Positions 18,519 to 30,647 of a stretch of 64,000 bases of DNA are shown here, in pieces. The DNA comes from Litoreibacter meonggei. Its GTDB lineage: Bacteria > Pseudomonadota > Alphaproteobacteria > Rhodobacterales > Rhodobacteraceae. The position numbers and the translations under genes were made by a program. Within the stretch, counting starts at the first letter, position 1, and each line of letters opens with the position of its first letter. A model generated the notes under the pieces. It saw nothing but the letters and a program-made list of their open reading frames with translations, had not been told where the DNA came from and did not search any database. Location: assembly GCF_003663885.1 (NCBI RefSeq), contig NZ_RCCE01000003.1, forward strand, positions 607,501 through 671,500, read 5' to 3'.

Positions 18519-19070
18519 ATGTCTGACGTGAACAAAGAAGATGATTTCCAAACGGATCACTTGGAGGCAATGGCTGAAGAGTCTGTAGATCTGATGGAAG
18601 AAAATGACGAGATGCAGGCGCTTGTTGAAGAGCGCGATATGCTGAAGGACCGCCTTCTGCGTGCGCTGGCGGATATCGAGAATACGCGCAAACGGGGTGA
18701 ACGTGACCGGCGAGAGGCCGAAAACTACGGCGGGACAAAGCTGGCGAAAGACATGCTGCCAGTTTACGACAACCTACGTCGTGCGCTGGATGCTGCTGAT
18801 GACACGCAGCGTGAAGCCGCCAAAGCAGTATTCGAGGGTGTCGAGTTAACTCTGCGCGAGCTTATTCACGTGTTCGGAAAGCACCAAATCGAGGCTATTA
18901 TGCCTGAAGTGGGTGATCGCTTTGATCCCCAGCTGCATCAGGCGATGTTTGAGGCCCCGCTTCCAGACACCAAAGCTGGTGATATCATTCAAGTAATGGC
19001 GGAAGGCTTCTTGCTGCATGATCGCCTGTTGCGTCCGGCGCAAGTTGGCGTTTCTTCAACTCCGGCTTAA
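18519..19070 (+). CDS. grpE: GrpE nucleotide exchange factor
   Basis: GrpE dimers release ADP from DnaK. The 183-residue protein has a long N-terminal coiled coil (about residues 30-75, [20 protein letters not shown]) and a C-terminal beta domain containing [21 protein letters not shown]. The family's [18 protein letters not shown]-type signature appears here as [20 protein letters not shown]. It follows hrcA and ends in a 15-bp convergent overlap with mutS. Confidence 0.94.
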   Translation: MSDVNKEDDFQTDHLEAMAEESVDLMEENDEMQALVEERDMLKDRLLRALADIENTRKRGERDRREAENYGGTKLAKDMLPVYDNLRRALDAADDTQREAAKAVFEGVELTLRELIHVFGKHQIEAIMPEVGDRFDPQLHQAMFEAPLPDTKAGDIIQVMAEGFLLHDRLLRPAQVGVSSTPA

Positions 19071-21704
19071 GTCCTTCAACTCATAGAGCAACTGCAAAGC
19101 CTCGCGCGGCGTTAATTCGTCGGGCGAGATTTCTTTCAGCCGCTCATCGGTTTGCGATGCCTTGGCGATCGGGGGTGGTGTCGGTGCCGATGCGAACAGC
19201 GGTAGATCGTCAATCAGCGCTTTTTGACGGGTTCCGCCTTCACGCTCGCCCTTTTCCAGCTGTTCAAGTACAGCACGTGCGCGGTCGATGACTGTAGCTG
19301 GAAGGCCGGCAAGCTTCGCAACTTGAACCCCATAAGATCGATCTGCTGCACCGCGCTTAACTTCGTGCAGGAAGATCACGTCGCCATCCCATTCCTTAAC
19401 AGTAACCGTCGCATTTTCGACGCCCGGTAGTTTTCCGGCCAATGCGGTCAATTCATGATAGTGCGTCGCAAACAATGCGCGGCAGGTATTGGTTGCGTGA
19501 AGATGCTCAAGCGTGGCCCATGCAATAGACAGGCCATCATAAGTAGCCGTGCCGCGCCCGATTTCGTCGAGAATAACCAACGCCCGCTCGTCTGCCTGAT
19601 TTAGGATGGCTGCGGTTTCAACCATTTCGACCATGAAAGTGGATCTTCCGCGTGCAAGATCGTCAGACGCACCGACACGGCTGAACAGTTGCGATACGAC
19701 GCCGATGTGAGCCGAATCTGCGGGCACATAAGACCCTATTTGGGCCAAAAGCGCGATAATTGCATTTTGGCGGAGGAAGGTTGATTTACCCGCCATGTTA
19801 GGACCGGTGAGTAGCCAAATGCTTGACGCACCTTCCGAAGCTGACAGATCGCAGCCATTCGCAACAAAGGGTGCCGCGCCTTGATCTTTTAGCGCTTTTT
19901 CTACGACAGGGTGGCGTCCCCCAGATATTGCAAAGGCTCTGGAGCTGTCGACCGTTGGGCGAATCCAGTCCTCAGACGCGGCAAGATCTGCCAATGCCGC
20001 AAAGACATCTAGCTGCGCTAAAGCAGCAGCGGCGGCGAAGAGATTGGCGCTGACCTCCAGAACGTCTGCTCTGACATCCTCGAAAATTCTTAGCTCAATC
20101 TCTGTTGCTCGACCGCCTGCGTTCAGAATCTTTGTTTCTAGCTCCGACAGCTCTAGCGTCGTAAACCTGATGGCGTTGGCGGTGGTTTGGCGGTGAATGA
20201 AGCGTTCGGAAAGTGGAGGCTTGAGCATTTTTTCGGCGTGCGCCGTTGTTGTCTCGATGAAATACCCCAGCACATTGTTGTGCTTAATCTTTAGGGTGCT
20301 AATTCCGGTTTCCGCGGCGTATTCGGCTTGATGTTCAGCAATTATCTTACGCCCCTCGTCGCGCAACTTTCGCATTTCATCTAGTTCCGCGTCGTAGCCC
20401 GCAGCGACAAAGCCCCCATCTCTGGTTAGCAACGGGGGCTCAGCGACAAGCGTGCTTTGAAGTAGGCTTATGGTTTGGTCGTGGCCAACCAGATCCGTGG
20501 TGCACTCCTGAATTGTAGGAGAGAGGTCTGCGGAAATCAGCAGTTCGTGCAATATTAGACACTGTTCAAGCCCGGTACGAAGCGAAACTAGATCTCTTGG
20601 CCCCCCACGGTTCATCGCTATCCGCGAAAGTGCGCGGTCCATGTCTGGCACTCGTCGTAGTTCACCCCTTAATTCGGTCCGCAATTTGGCTTCCGTAGAG
20701 AACGTCTCGACCGAGTCCAGTCGAGCGTGGAGTTCTTCCAAATGTGTGGAGGGGCTGGACAGGCGACGGTCTAGCAATCGTGCCCCACCTGCGGTCAATG
20801 TGCGATCAATAGTGTCGAGCAACGAGCCTTTGCGGGTGCCGTTCAGCGTTTGTGAAAGCTCCAAATTGCGGCGAGTTGCAGCGTCGATTTGCATTGATCT
20901 GTTTGCGGCCTCGCGGACTGGCGGGCGTAAAAGCGGTAACTTACCCTTCTGTGTTATGTCGAGGTAGTCGACCAGTGCGCCAAGGGCTGCAATCTCGGCG
21001 CGGGAAAATGTTCCAAACGCATCCAACGATCCGATAGAATAGAGACTAATCAGACGCTTTTCGGCTGAAGCGCTGTCAAAGCTGCCTTTGCTGAGAGGTG
21101 TGAGCGCAGACCCCGTGTCTTCGACAATTGCCATCAGGTCATCAAAGTCCGGTTCAGAAACTAACACCTCGCTCGGAGCCAATCTTGCGAGTTCAGGAGA
21201 CAGGCGCATCTTTGAGCAGGGCCCCGCGCGCATCTCGCCGGTGGAAATATCTACCCAAGCCATCGCGCCATCCCCGCGAATTTCGGAATACGCTGCGAGG
21301 AAGTTATGCCGTCGTGGCTCCAACAGGCTGTCTTCGGTGAGAGTTCCGGGGGTAACAAGCCGCACTACGTCCCGCTTCACCACCGATTTAGAGCCGCGTT
21401 TCTTGGCTTCAGCAGGGCTTTCCAGCTGTTCACCAACGGCTACGCGGAACCCTTTGCGGATCAGTGTCAGTAAGTAGTTCTCGGCAGCATGGAAGGGCAC
21501 CCCACACATCGGTATGTCGTTTCCGAGATGTTTGCCGCGTTTTGTGAGGGAAATGTCTAGCGCCTCAGAGGCGGCAACCGCATCGTCAAAGAATAGCTCG
21601 TAGAAATCACCCATGCGATAAAACAACAGCGCGTCAGGATACTGCGCTTTGATATCCAGATATTGCGCCATCATTGGCGTTACAGATGCGTTGGCGACGG
21701 TCAC
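19056..21704 (-). CDS. mutS: DNA mismatch repair protein MutS
   Basis: MutS detects mismatches and starts strand-directed repair. The 882-residue protein has the mismatch-reading F34-x-E36 in [12 protein letters not shown], the connector and lever domains, and the ATPase P-loop [34 protein letters not shown] (Walker B and D-loop) and [13 protein letters not shown]-type switch ([17 protein letters not shown]) also match. Length matches alphaproteobacterial MutS. The C-terminal [23 protein letters not shown] is the clamp- and tetramer-related tail. It is divergent from the malic enzyme gene. Confidence 0.96.
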   Translation of the reverse strand: MTVANASVTPMMAQYLDIKAQYPDALLFYRMGDFYELFFDDAVAASEALDISLTKRGKHLGNDIPMCGVPFHAAENYLLTLIRKGFRVAVGEQLESPAEAKKRGSKSVVKRDVVRLVTPGTLTEDSLLEPRRHNFLAAYSEIRGDGAMAWVDISTGEMRAGPCSKMRLSPELARLAPSEVLVSEPDFDDLMAIVEDTGSALTPLSKGSFDSASAEKRLISLYSIGSLDAFGTFSRAEIAALGALVDYLDITQKGKLPLLRPPVREAANRSMQIDAATRRNLELSQTLNGTRKGSLLDTIDRTLTAGGARLLDRRLSSPSTHLEELHARLDSVETFSTEAKLRTELRGELRRVPDMDRALSRIAMNRGGPRDLVSLRTGLEQCLILHELLISADLSPTIQECTTDLVGHDQTISLLQSTLVAEPPLLTRDGGFVAAGYDAELDEMRKLRDEGRKIIAEHQAEYAAETGISTLKIKHNNVLGYFIETTTAHAEKMLKPPLSERFIHRQTTANAIRFTTLELSELETKILNAGGRATEIELRIFEDVRADVLEVSANLFAAAAALAQLDVFAALADLAASEDWIRPTVDSSRAFAISGGRHPVVEKALKDQGAAPFVANGCDLSASEGASSIWLLTGPNMAGKSTFLRQNAIIALLAQIGSYVPADSAHIGVVSQLFSRVGASDDLARGRSTFMVEMVETAAILNQADERALVILDEIGRGTATYDGLSIAWATLEHLHATNTCRALFATHYHELTALAGKLPGVENATVTVKEWDGDVIFLHEVKRGAADRSYGVQVAKLAGLPATVIDRARAVLEQLEKGEREGGTRQKALIDDLPLFASAPTPPPIAKASQTDERLKEISPDELTPREALQLLYELKDLSRS

Positions 21705-21836
21705 AGTCTCACCCCCCGGTGTGTTTTGCAGATTCTAGTGGTCTGTGCGGGGGGGCGAAAGCCCGAATTCCAAGGGATGTTGTCGCGCGGTGTTAAGCTG
21801 GGTATCAATGGTATCTGCCCAACAGAAAGAATGTTC

Positions 21837-24095
21837 ATGTCCAAGAAAAGCCGCGTCACTGATGAAGAGGCACTGTCCTACCATTTGGAACCCACCCCCG
21901 GGAAGCTGGAGATCAATGCCTCGACTCCGATGGCGACGCAACGCGACCTGAGCTTGGCGTATTCTCCGGGTGTCGCGGTTCCGGTTCAGGCGATCGCGGA
22001 CAATCCGGCTACCGCCTATGATTACACGACCAAAGGCAACATGGTCGCCGTAATCTCGAATGGCACGGCCATTCTGGGAATGGGTAACCTTGGTGCGCTG
22101 GCGTCCAAGCCGGTGATGGAAGGCAAGTCCGTCTTGTTCAAGCGGTTTGCGGATGTGAACTCCATCGATCTGGAATTGGATACAGAAGACCCGGACGAAT
22201 TTATCAATGCGGTCCGACTGATGGGGCCAAGTTTCGGGGGCATCAATCTTGAAGATATCAAGGCGCCTGAATGCTTCATCATCGAGCAGCGGCTCCGTGA
22301 AGAGATGGACATTCCGGTCTTTCACGATGACCAGCACGGAACGGCTGTGATCTGCGCTGCCGGGTTATTGAACGCGCTGCATCTAACGGGCAAGAAAATC
22401 GAAGATTGCAAAATCGTTCTGAACGGTGCTGGCGCGGCTGGGATTGCATGTGTCGAGCTGATTAAGGCCATGGGGGCCAAGCACGACAATTGCATCGCTT
22501 GCGATACCAAGGGGGTCATCTACCAAGGCCGGACCGAGGGGATGAACCAGTGGAAGTCCGCCCACGCCGCAAAGACAACGGACCGCACTCTTGAAGAGGC
22601 GATGACTGGTGCAGATGTGTTCCTTGGCGTGTCCGCGAAAGGCGCCGTGACGCAGGACATGGTAAAGTCCATGGCTGACAACCCTGTTATTTTTGCAATG
22701 GCCAATCCCGATCCCGAGATTACACCAGAAGACGCGCACGAAGTGCGACCCGATGCGATTGTGGCGACGGGACGTTCTGACTACCCGAACCAAGTGAACA
22801 ATGTGCTATGTTTCCCTTACCTGTTCCGCGGGGCATTGGACATTCACGCACGAACAATCAACGACGCCATGAAAATTGCCTGCGCGGAAGCTTTGGCGAA
22901 GCTTGCAAGGGAAGACGTGCCAGATGAAGTGGCGGTGGCCTACGGGCAAAAGCTGACATTTGGTCGTGACTACATTATTCCGACGCCGTTTGATCCGCGA
23001 CTGATCTACACGATCCCACCCGCAGTCGCGCAGGCCGGTATGGACACGGCTGTTTCACGCAAGCCAATCGTTGATTTTGACGCCTATACAGTGACCTTGC
23101 GATCAAGGATGGATCCAACAGCATCCATGCTGGAAGGATTGCACAACCGCGCCAAAACCAAGAATGCACGGATGATTTTCGCCGAAGGTGACGACATTCG
23201 CGTTTTACGCGCTGCGGTTGCGTATCAACGCGCAGGACTTGGGCAAGCTCTAGTTGTTGGACGCGAAGATGACGTCAGAGATAAGCTAATGGCGGCCGGG
23301 TTGGAGGACGCATATCGTGAGCTTAGCATCGTGAATGCGCGAAATACCGAGCATTTAGACAGTTACCGTTCATTCCTCTACAGCCGCCTTCAGCGGAAAG
23401 GTTACGACGCGCAGGATGTGCACCGCTTGGCGTCGCGCGACCGTCACGTGTTTTCTGCGTTGATGCTTGCCCATGGGCATGGCGATGGATTGATAACAGG
23501 CGCTACCCGCAAGTCTGCACATGTTTTGGAATTGCTGAACTATGCGCTGGACGTGTCCCCTGAAGATGGCGCCGTTGGCGTAACCGCCCTGCTTCGAAAC
23601 GGCCGCATCGTGTTGATCGCAGATACATTGGTTCATGAATGGCCGGATGAGCACACTCTGGCGGATATCGCCGAACGCGGGGCCGCGACCGCGCGTTCGC
23701 TTGGCCTTGAGCCGCGTGTGGCGTTTGTCAGCTTTTCCACCTTTGGTTATCCGGTCAGCGAGCGCGCGGAGAAAATGCATGTTGCAACAAAGGTGCTTGA
23801 TGGGCGTGGTGTAGACTTCGAATATGATGGCGAAATGACGGTGGATGTTGCGATGAACCTCGACGTCATGGCGAATTACCCATTCTGTCGTTTGACGGGT
23901 CCTGCCAATGTTTTGGTCGTGCCAGCGCGCCACTCTTCCTCGATCTCGGTTAAGTTGATGCAAGAAATGGGAGGCGCGACTGTTATCGGCCCGATTCTGA
24001 GCGGTGTGGATCATCCGGTACAGATTTGCTCGACGACGTCGACATCCAACGACATTCTGAACATGGCTGTTATGGCGGCTTGTAACGTCGGATAA
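21837..24095 (+). CDS. maeB: NADP-dependent malic enzyme with C-terminal phosphotransacetylase domain
   Basis: The 752-residue fusion decarboxylates malate to pyruvate with NADP. Residues 1 to about 430 form the malic enzyme part, with YSPGVAVPVQAI and VFHDDQHGTAVICAAGLLNA. The NADP loop is NGAGAAGIACVELI, and the conserved ANPDPEITPEDA is also present. The rest resembles phosphate acetyltransferase (RMIFAEGDDIRVLRAA), which in MaeB homologues is regulatory, binding acetyl-CoA, and not catalytic. The ATG at 21837 is preferred to one 6 bases upstream because GAAAGA is then 6 bases away. It is divergent from mutS. Confidence 0.93.
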   Translation: MSKKSRVTDEEALSYHLEPTPGKLEINASTPMATQRDLSLAYSPGVAVPVQAIADNPATAYDYTTKGNMVAVISNGTAILGMGNLGALASKPVMEGKSVLFKRFADVNSIDLELDTEDPDEFINAVRLMGPSFGGINLEDIKAPECFIIEQRLREEMDIPVFHDDQHGTAVICAAGLLNALHLTGKKIEDCKIVLNGAGAAGIACVELIKAMGAKHDNCIACDTKGVIYQGRTEGMNQWKSAHAAKTTDRTLEEAMTGADVFLGVSAKGAVTQDMVKSMADNPVIFAMANPDPEITPEDAHEVRPDAIVATGRSDYPNQVNNVLCFPYLFRGALDIHARTINDAMKIACAEALAKLAREDVPDEVAVAYGQKLTFGRDYIIPTPFDPRLIYTIPPAVAQAGMDTAVSRKPIVDFDAYTVTLRSRMDPTASMLEGLHNRAKTKNARMIFAEGDDIRVLRAAVAYQRAGLGQALVVGREDDVRDKLMAAGLEDAYRELSIVNARNTEHLDSYRSFLYSRLQRKGYDAQDVHRLASRDRHVFSALMLAHGHGDGLITGATRKSAHVLELLNYALDVSPEDGAVGVTALLRNGRIVLIADTLVHEWPDEHTLADIAERGAATARSLGLEPRVAFVSFSTFGYPVSERAEKMHVATKVLDGRGVDFEYDGEMTVDVAMNLDVMANYPFCRLTGPANVLVVPARHSSSISVKLMQEMGGATVIGPILSGVDHPVQICSTTSTSNDILNMAVMAACNVG

Positions 24096-24100
24096 GAAAA

Positions 24101-24128
24101 GAAGCGCCCGTTTTGGGCGCTTCTATTT
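24101..24128. terminator. Bidirectional terminator between maeB and dnaJ
   Basis: A perfect 9-bp stem GAAGCGCCC (24101-24109), loop GTTTT, and GGGCGCTTC (24115-24123) is followed by TATTT on the plus strand and by TTTTCTT on the minus strand. It lies just after the convergent maeB stop and at the dnaJ stop, so it can end both transcripts. Confidence 0.88.
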
Positions 24129-25266
24129 AGCTTTTCATATCTTCCCAGAAGGATTTGACCTTCGAGAAGAAGTTGGTGAGGAGCGGATTATTCTCCTCAC
24201 TAAGCTTTTCAAACTCTCGAAGCAGCTCTTTTTGCTTTCCGGTCAGGTTGACGGGTGTCTCGACGGCCAACTCAATGAACATGTCGCCAGATCCACCGCC
24301 ACGAAGGGCTGGCATACCTTTCGAGCGAAGGCGCATTTGACGGCCGGATTGGCTGCCAGCCGGAACCTTCACGCGTGACCGACCGCCGTCAATAGTTGGG
24401 ACTTCGACATCGCCACCAATCGCAGCAGTCGTCATTGCGACCGGCACCTGGCAGAATAGATCTACGCCGTCACGTTGGAACAGTTCATGCTCCGTGACTT
24501 CGATAAAGATGTACAGATCGCCTGACGGGCCTCCGCGCAGTCCGGCCTCGCCTTCACCGGCAAGACGAATTCGTGTACCAGTTTCGACGCCTGCGGGAAT
24601 ATTGACGCTTAGCGAGCGCTCTTTTTCCTCGCGGCCAGAACCGCCACATGTGCGGCACGGATTCTTGATAATTTGGCCCATGCCGGAACAGGTCGGGCAA
24701 GTGCGTTCAACAGTGAAGAAACCCTGTTGCGCGCGAACTTTGCCCATGCCGGAACATGTTGGACAGGTCTGTGGTTCTGCACCGCCTTCGGCACCGGACC
24801 CGTCACACCCATCGCACGACACAGAGGTCGGGACGGTGATAGCTTTTTGCAAACCGGCGAACGCATCTTCCAAAGAGATGCGCAGGTTATAGCGCAAGTC
24901 AGAACCACGGGTCGCGCGTTGACGCCCGCCACGCTGGGCGCCTCCGCCCATAAAGTCGCCAAACAGGTCTTCGAATACATCCGAGAACGCTGACGAGAAG
25001 TCACCATTGCCTTGGCGTTGACCGCCTCCGCCCATTCCGTTTTCAAATGCTGCGTGACCATATCGGTCATAGGCTGCCTTTTTGTCGGCATCCTTCAAAA
25101 CTTCGTAAGCTTCATTCGCTTCTTTGAACTGGGATTCTGCGTTGGGATTGTCAGAGTTGCGGTCCGGGTGCAGCTCTTTCGCCTTTGTCCGATAAGCCTT
25201 CTTGAGCTCTTCGGGTGAGGCGCCGCGGGTGGCGCCCAGTACTTCGTAATAATCACGTTTTGCCAT
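24127..25266 (-). CDS. dnaJ: Chaperone DnaJ (type I Hsp40)
   Basis: DnaJ delivers substrates to DnaK and stimulates its ATPase. The 379-residue protein has a J domain with HPD at residues 33-35, a glycine-rich linker (about 75-115), and four CxxCxGxG zinc motifs between about 147 and 215 ([16 protein letters not shown] twice, CRTCGGSG). Two C-terminal beta domains complete it. This is the complete type I organisation. It lies 86 bp downstream of dnaK in the same direction, with a strong hairpin between the two. Confidence 0.96.
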   Translation of the reverse strand: MAKRDYYEVLGATRGASPEELKKAYRTKAKELHPDRNSDNPNAESQFKEANEAYEVLKDADKKAAYDRYGHAAFENGMGGGGQRQGNGDFSSAFSDVFEDLFGDFMGGGAQRGGRQRATRGSDLRYNLRISLEDAFAGLQKAITVPTSVSCDGCDGSGAEGGAEPQTCPTCSGMGKVRAQQGFFTVERTCPTCSGMGQIIKNPCRTCGGSGREEKERSLSVNIPAGVETGTRIRLAGEGEAGLRGGPSGDLYIFIEVTEHELFQRDGVDLFCQVPVAMTTAAIGGDVEVPTIDGGRSRVKVPAGSQSGRQMRLRSKGMPALRGGGSGDMFIELAVETPVNLTGKQKELLREFEKLSEENNPLLTNFFSKVKSFWEDMKS

Positions 25267-25302
25267 GGATCAACCTTCCAAAACTCGATCACTGAAACAT
25301 GC

Positions 25303-25330
25303 AGACCGGCCCATGTTGTTGGGCCGGTCT
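25303..25330. repeat. Stem-loop between dnaK and dnaJ
   Basis: A 10-bp perfect inverted repeat, AGACCGGCCC (25303-25312) and GGGCCGGTCT (25321-25330), encloses an 8-base loop. In the dnaK-dnaJ transcript (minus strand) no U-tract follows. It is therefore more likely an mRNA processing or partial-termination element that lowers dnaJ relative to dnaK. The T-rich tail is on the plus strand, where no gene needs it. Confidence 0.7.
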
Positions 25331-25352
25331 TTGATTTCAGGACTTGGCGTCA

Positions 25353-27272
<1,920 letters not shown>

Positions 27273-27353
27273 GAGCTAGGTCCTTTCTTCGCGGCGATGT
27301 TGAGGAGGGCAGGCCCAAGCTGGCCCCTGCACTCCGATCCCAAAATTGAACCG

Positions 27354-27366
27354 GGGGCGTAGCCCC
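27354..27366. repeat. Short GC hairpin in the dnaK upstream region
   Basis: GGGGC GTA GCCCC forms a 5-bp inverted repeat about 80 bases upstream of the dnaK start codon. It could be part of the leader or an operator. No clear sigma-32 promoter or CIRCE copy was recognised between 27273 and 27465. Confidence 0.35.
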
Positions 27367-27477
27367 ATCGGAATTCGAAGGGTATATAAGGCTGGCTCAT
27401 AGGTGCTGCAAGGCACAGGACTGCCGGAATCTCTCAAAATCGTGAGAATAGTGATCTAAAGTGACATGGAGGGGGAA

Positions 27478-28104
27478 ATGAGCGGTCAATCAGGGAAACT
27501 ACCACCAGATTTGGTAGTCCGAGGCGTTCAGATTTTTGAGAAATTTCTCGATGACGCTCAGCAGCAGGCGCTTTTAGAGGATCTCCGAAAAGTAGTCTCG
27601 GCTGCGCCACTTTTTACGCCGATAACAGCCCATGGTAAGGAAATGTCAGTCCGCATGACTTCCGCAGGTAAATTGGGTTGGGTGTCGGGCGAAAATGGTT
27701 ACCGCTATGAGGCGACGCACCCGCGCGGCATGGCGTGGCCGTCAATCCCGGACTCCGTATTGGATATCTGGCGGGTGGTTGGATCCGCCCTCCGCGAACC
27801 GGATTGCTGCTTGATTAACTTTTACGACGCCACGGCGCGGATGGGTCTGCATCAGGACCGAGATGAAGCGAACTTTTCATGGCCTGTCGTTTCCGTTTCG
27901 TTGGGGGACGATGCGTTGTTCAGAATTGGCAACCAAACGCGCGGCGGGAAGACCGAAAGCATATGGCTGCGTTCCGGTGATGTGGTGGTTATGGGTGACG
28001 AGGCCCGATTAGCGTATCATGGGGTTGATAGGATCAAGGCCGGGACCTCACTTTTGCTGCCAAAGGGAGGGCGGATCAACCTGACGTTGAGGGTGGTGAC
28101 TTAG
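27478..28104 (+). CDS. alkB: AlkB-family 2-oxoglutarate/Fe(II) dioxygenase
   Basis: AlkB-type enzymes remove methyl groups such as 1-methyladenine and 3-methylcytosine from nucleic acids by oxidation. The 208-residue protein shows the iron-binding triad H125 and D127 in GLHQDRDE and H181 in AYHGVDRI. The 2-oxoglutarate arginines are in GGRINLTLR near the C-terminus, and NFYDATARMGLH is characteristic. I chose the ATG at 27478 because a strong GGAGGGGG lies 3-10 bases upstream; an ATG at 27466 precedes that site. The 3' end overlaps the convergent polysaccharide permease gene by 4 bp. Confidence 0.92.
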   Translation: MSGQSGKLPPDLVVRGVQIFEKFLDDAQQQALLEDLRKVVSAAPLFTPITAHGKEMSVRMTSAGKLGWVSGENGYRYEATHPRGMAWPSIPDSVLDIWRVVGSALREPDCCLINFYDATARMGLHQDRDEANFSWPVVSVSLGDDALFRIGNQTRGGKTESIWLRSGDVVVMGDEARLAYHGVDRIKAGTSLLLPKGGRINLTLRVVT

Positions 28105-28922
28105 CGACCAGCGGTCCAGCTGATGGAGGCGTGTCGACGTGCTTTGAACTCGCCCATCAGCCCGATCATGATCAGCGTGACCGACACGATCAAGGGATAG
28201 CTGATCGAGCTGAAATGCGGGTTGTAATTAATGAACGCGAAACCGCGCGCTTGGTCGATGCAGTGGAATAGGGGGTTCCAGTCGAAGAACACCAATATTG
28301 ACGACGGCATGCTGTTGGCGACAAACATTTTACCCGAGGCGATCATGTTGGCTCGGCTATATACGGTCGATGCAATTGCAGCGAAGCCTGGAAACCATGG
28401 CTTGATAGCTAGGAAGACCATGCCTACCGCCACGCCGGAAAACCAAGAAAGAAGAAACATCCCAATCGTGCCTATTGGCTGACTGATTTCGATGGGATGC
28501 CATGCGACATGTACCATGAACAATATCAGGGCGGCCGACAGAGTTTGTAGATAAAGCGATGATAGCGCCGCCGAGGCGATTGCAATAGCGGTGTTCATCG
28601 GCGCATGTTTCATCATCGCCGATGTCGGGCCTTCAGAGCTCATGATTGCGCCCACCGCTTTAGTGTGGGTTAGGAACAGAAAAATGCCCGACAGCAAGTA
28701 GAGGATGAAGTCGCCACGAATGGCGTTGCCGCGCAACCCCAAGACCGAGAACATTATATAAAATGCCGCGACCATGACGATGGTCGTCATCATGTTTGTT
28801 GCCAACCCGATGATCGCGTTGCGGTGCGACTTGCGGATATGCCGCACTGTGCTGACGTAAATCAGGTCCGCCAGCCCGATGGCTGACCGAAAATGCGTGT
28901 TGCGTTCTTCGGTTTCGAACAT
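28101..28922 (-). CDS. ABC-2 type polysaccharide export permease (KpsM/Wzm-like)
   Basis: This 273-residue inner-membrane protein has about six hydrophobic segments in the arrangement of ABC-2 permeases that export capsular or O-antigen polysaccharide. Helpful stretches are IYVSTVRHIRKSHRNAIIGL near the N-terminus and the conserved periplasmic-side segment FFDWNPLFHCIDQARGFAF near residue 215. The partner ATPase gene is not adjacent in this window, which is unusual for a kpsMT-type pair. It is transcribed divergently from cysQ and the polysaccharide genes. Confidence 0.85.
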   Translation of the reverse strand: MFETEERNTHFRSAIGLADLIYVSTVRHIRKSHRNAIIGLATNMMTTIVMVAAFYIMFSVLGLRGNAIRGDFILYLLSGIFLFLTHTKAVGAIMSSEGPTSAMMKHAPMNTAIAIASAALSSLYLQTLSAALILFMVHVAWHPIEISQPIGTIGMFLLSWFSGVAVGMVFLAIKPWFPGFAAIASTVYSRANMIASGKMFVANSMPSSILVFFDWNPLFHCIDQARGFAFINYNPHFSSISYPLIVSVTLIMIGLMGEFKARRHASISWTAGR

Positions 28923-29016
28923 TCTTGCAAACCTGCGTTGCTTACGGTCGGTGCCCTGATGCTTAGACGTCAGAAAACTTGCCGATCCGTTACCGACAAA
29001 GCATAAGAAGACCGTA

Positions 29017-29847
29017 ATGTTAAATCAATTATCCGGCAGGAGAGTGGCTTTGGACTATAACAAGATGGCAACGGTGTTTCGTGAGCTGGCGCTAGAGGCT
29101 GGTGACAAGATCATGGAGATTTATGACGCCGACGATTTCGAGGTCCGCTCCAAATCTGATGATAGCCCTGTCACCGCCGCGGACGAAGCTGCGGATGCGT
29201 TGATTTCTGCCGGTTTGCGTGCGGCATTCCCCGATGTCTTGCTGGTCACTGAGGAACAAGCAGCGACACATGCGGAAAACGCCGCAAACTTTATAATTGT
29301 TGACCCGTTGGATGGAACCAAAGAGTTCATCAAGCGGCGCGGCGACTTCACCGTAAATATCGCATATGTGGAGAACGGCACTCCAATTCGCGGAGTTGTA
29401 TATGCTCCGGCAAAAGGGCGGATGTTTTATACGGACGCAGACGGGAAAACAGTAGAAGAGGCGGGCCCATTTGATCGTGCTAAACAGGGTCTAACAAGAC
29501 CTATTCGCGTTAAATCACCTGACAATAGCTCGTTGGTTGTAGTTGCTTCCAAGTCGCATCGGGACGAAGCCACAGACGACTATATTTCCAAATACAAAAC
29601 CACCGATATGACGGGTGCAGGATCGTCGTTGAAGTTCTGTCTCGTGGCGGCTGGAGAAGCGGATCTTTATCCGCGCTTAGGTCGGACAATGGAATGGGAT
29701 ACAGCCGCCGGACACGCGGTCTTGAATGGCGCTGGCGGTGCGGTTGTTCGCTTCGACGATCACTCCCCGCTTACATACGGGAAGCCAATCTACGAGAACC
29801 CATTCTTTATCGCATACGCTCCGGGCGTAGAATTGAAGCCCGCCTGA
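29017..29847 (+). CDS. cysQ: 3'(2'),5'-bisphosphate nucleotidase CysQ (PAP phosphatase)
   Basis: CysQ removes the 3'-phosphate from 3'-phosphoadenosine 5'-phosphate, the by-product of sulfate activation and of PAPS-dependent sulfotransferases. The protein has the inositol-phosphatase fold with VTEEQ (metal ligand near residue 87), the core IVDPLDGTKEFIKR at about 98-111, and MEWDTAAGHAVL near the C-terminus. The ATG at 29017 gives 276 residues, but AGGAGAG seven bases before a TTG at 29050 suggests the true start may be 11 codons later. It overlaps kdsB (TGATG) and shares its operon with a sulfotransferase 8 kb on. Confidence 0.9.
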   Translation: MLNQLSGRRVALDYNKMATVFRELALEAGDKIMEIYDADDFEVRSKSDDSPVTAADEAADALISAGLRAAFPDVLLVTEEQAATHAENAANFIIVDPLDGTKEFIKRRGDFTVNIAYVENGTPIRGVVYAPAKGRMFYTDADGKTVEEAGPFDRAKQGLTRPIRVKSPDNSSLVVVASKSHRDEATDDYISKYKTTDMTGAGSSLKFCLVAAGEADLYPRLGRTMEWDTAAGHAVLNGAGGAVVRFDDHSPLTYGKPIYENPFFIAYAPGVELKPA

Positions 29848-30647
29848 TGTCGGTCACGATTGTCATCCCCGCCCGTTACGCTTCGACCCGATATCCGGGC
29901 AAACCACTCGTCACACTCAAAGGTGCCACCGGCGAAGCGCGGAGCTTGATCGAGCGGTCCTGGGCCGCCGCGAAGTTGGTATCGGGTGTTGATCGGGTCG
30001 TCGTGGCGACCGACGATGATCGCATAAAGGAGGCATCGGAGAAGTTCGGCGCTGAGGTGGTTATGACCTCTTCCGATTGCTTCAATGGTACTGAGCGGTG
30101 TGCAGACGCTTTGCCAGCGTTGGGTGATGAGCCAGAGATCGTAGTCAACCTTCAGGGTGATGCGCCACTTACCCCTGCTTGGTTCGTCGAAGATCTGATT
30201 GCCGGCCTTCGTGCGGCTCCAGACGCGGCCTGCGCGACACCGGTTCTACGGTGTGATGGGTGGGCATTGAACGGGTTTCTCGAAGATCGCAGGAACGGCC
30301 GCGTTGGCGGTACAACTGCAGTTTTTGCACAGGATATGTCGGCGCTTTATTTTTCCAAGGAAGTTATCCCCTTTACGTCGAATACATACTCTAACAATGC
30401 TGAAACACCCGTTTTCCACCATGTTGGTGTTTATGCTTATCGCCCCGACGCTCTGCGCGCGTATGCCACCTGGCCTGTGGGCCCGCTGGAGAAACTCGAA
30501 GGCTTAGAGCAGCTGCGGTTTCTAGAGAATAGCCGCAAGGTTTTGTGCGTCGAGGTCGAAGCGCGCGGGCGTCAGTTTTGGGAGTTGAACAATCCTGAAG
30601 ACGTCCCACGGCTGGAGGCGATGCTGTCGGAGATGGGCCATCCATGA
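29847..30647 (+). CDS. kdsB: CMP-KDO synthetase
   Basis: KdsB (3-deoxy-manno-octulosonate cytidylyltransferase) joins CTP and KDO to give CMP-KDO for lipopolysaccharide or capsule. The 266-residue protein has VIPARYASTRYPGKPL at residues 6-21, VVVATDDDRI near 47, and VNLQGDAPL near 97 where KdsB usually reads QGDEP. The later FHHVGVYAYRPDALR is also typical. The start overlaps the cysQ stop. The variant QGDAPL and position inside a glycosyltransferase cluster suggest a paralogue for capsule rather than the core enzyme. This is an inference. Confidence 0.87.
   Translation: MSVTIVIPARYASTRYPGKPLVTLKGATGEARSLIERSWAAAKLVSGVDRVVVATDDDRIKEASEKFGAEVVMTSSDCFNGTERCADALPALGDEPEIVVNLQGDAPLTPAWFVEDLIAGLRAAPDAACATPVLRCDGWALNGFLEDRRNGRVGGTTAVFAQDMSALYFSKEVIPFTSNTYSNNAETPVFHHVGVYAYRPDALRAYATWPVGPLEKLEGLEQLRFLENSRKVLCVEVEARGRQFWELNNPEDVPRLEAMLSEMGHP

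Noticed and set aside
23047-23060. TGTTTCACGCAAGC inside maeB, resembling half of a parS site
   Set aside because: Only the left half matches, and the palindrome is broken.
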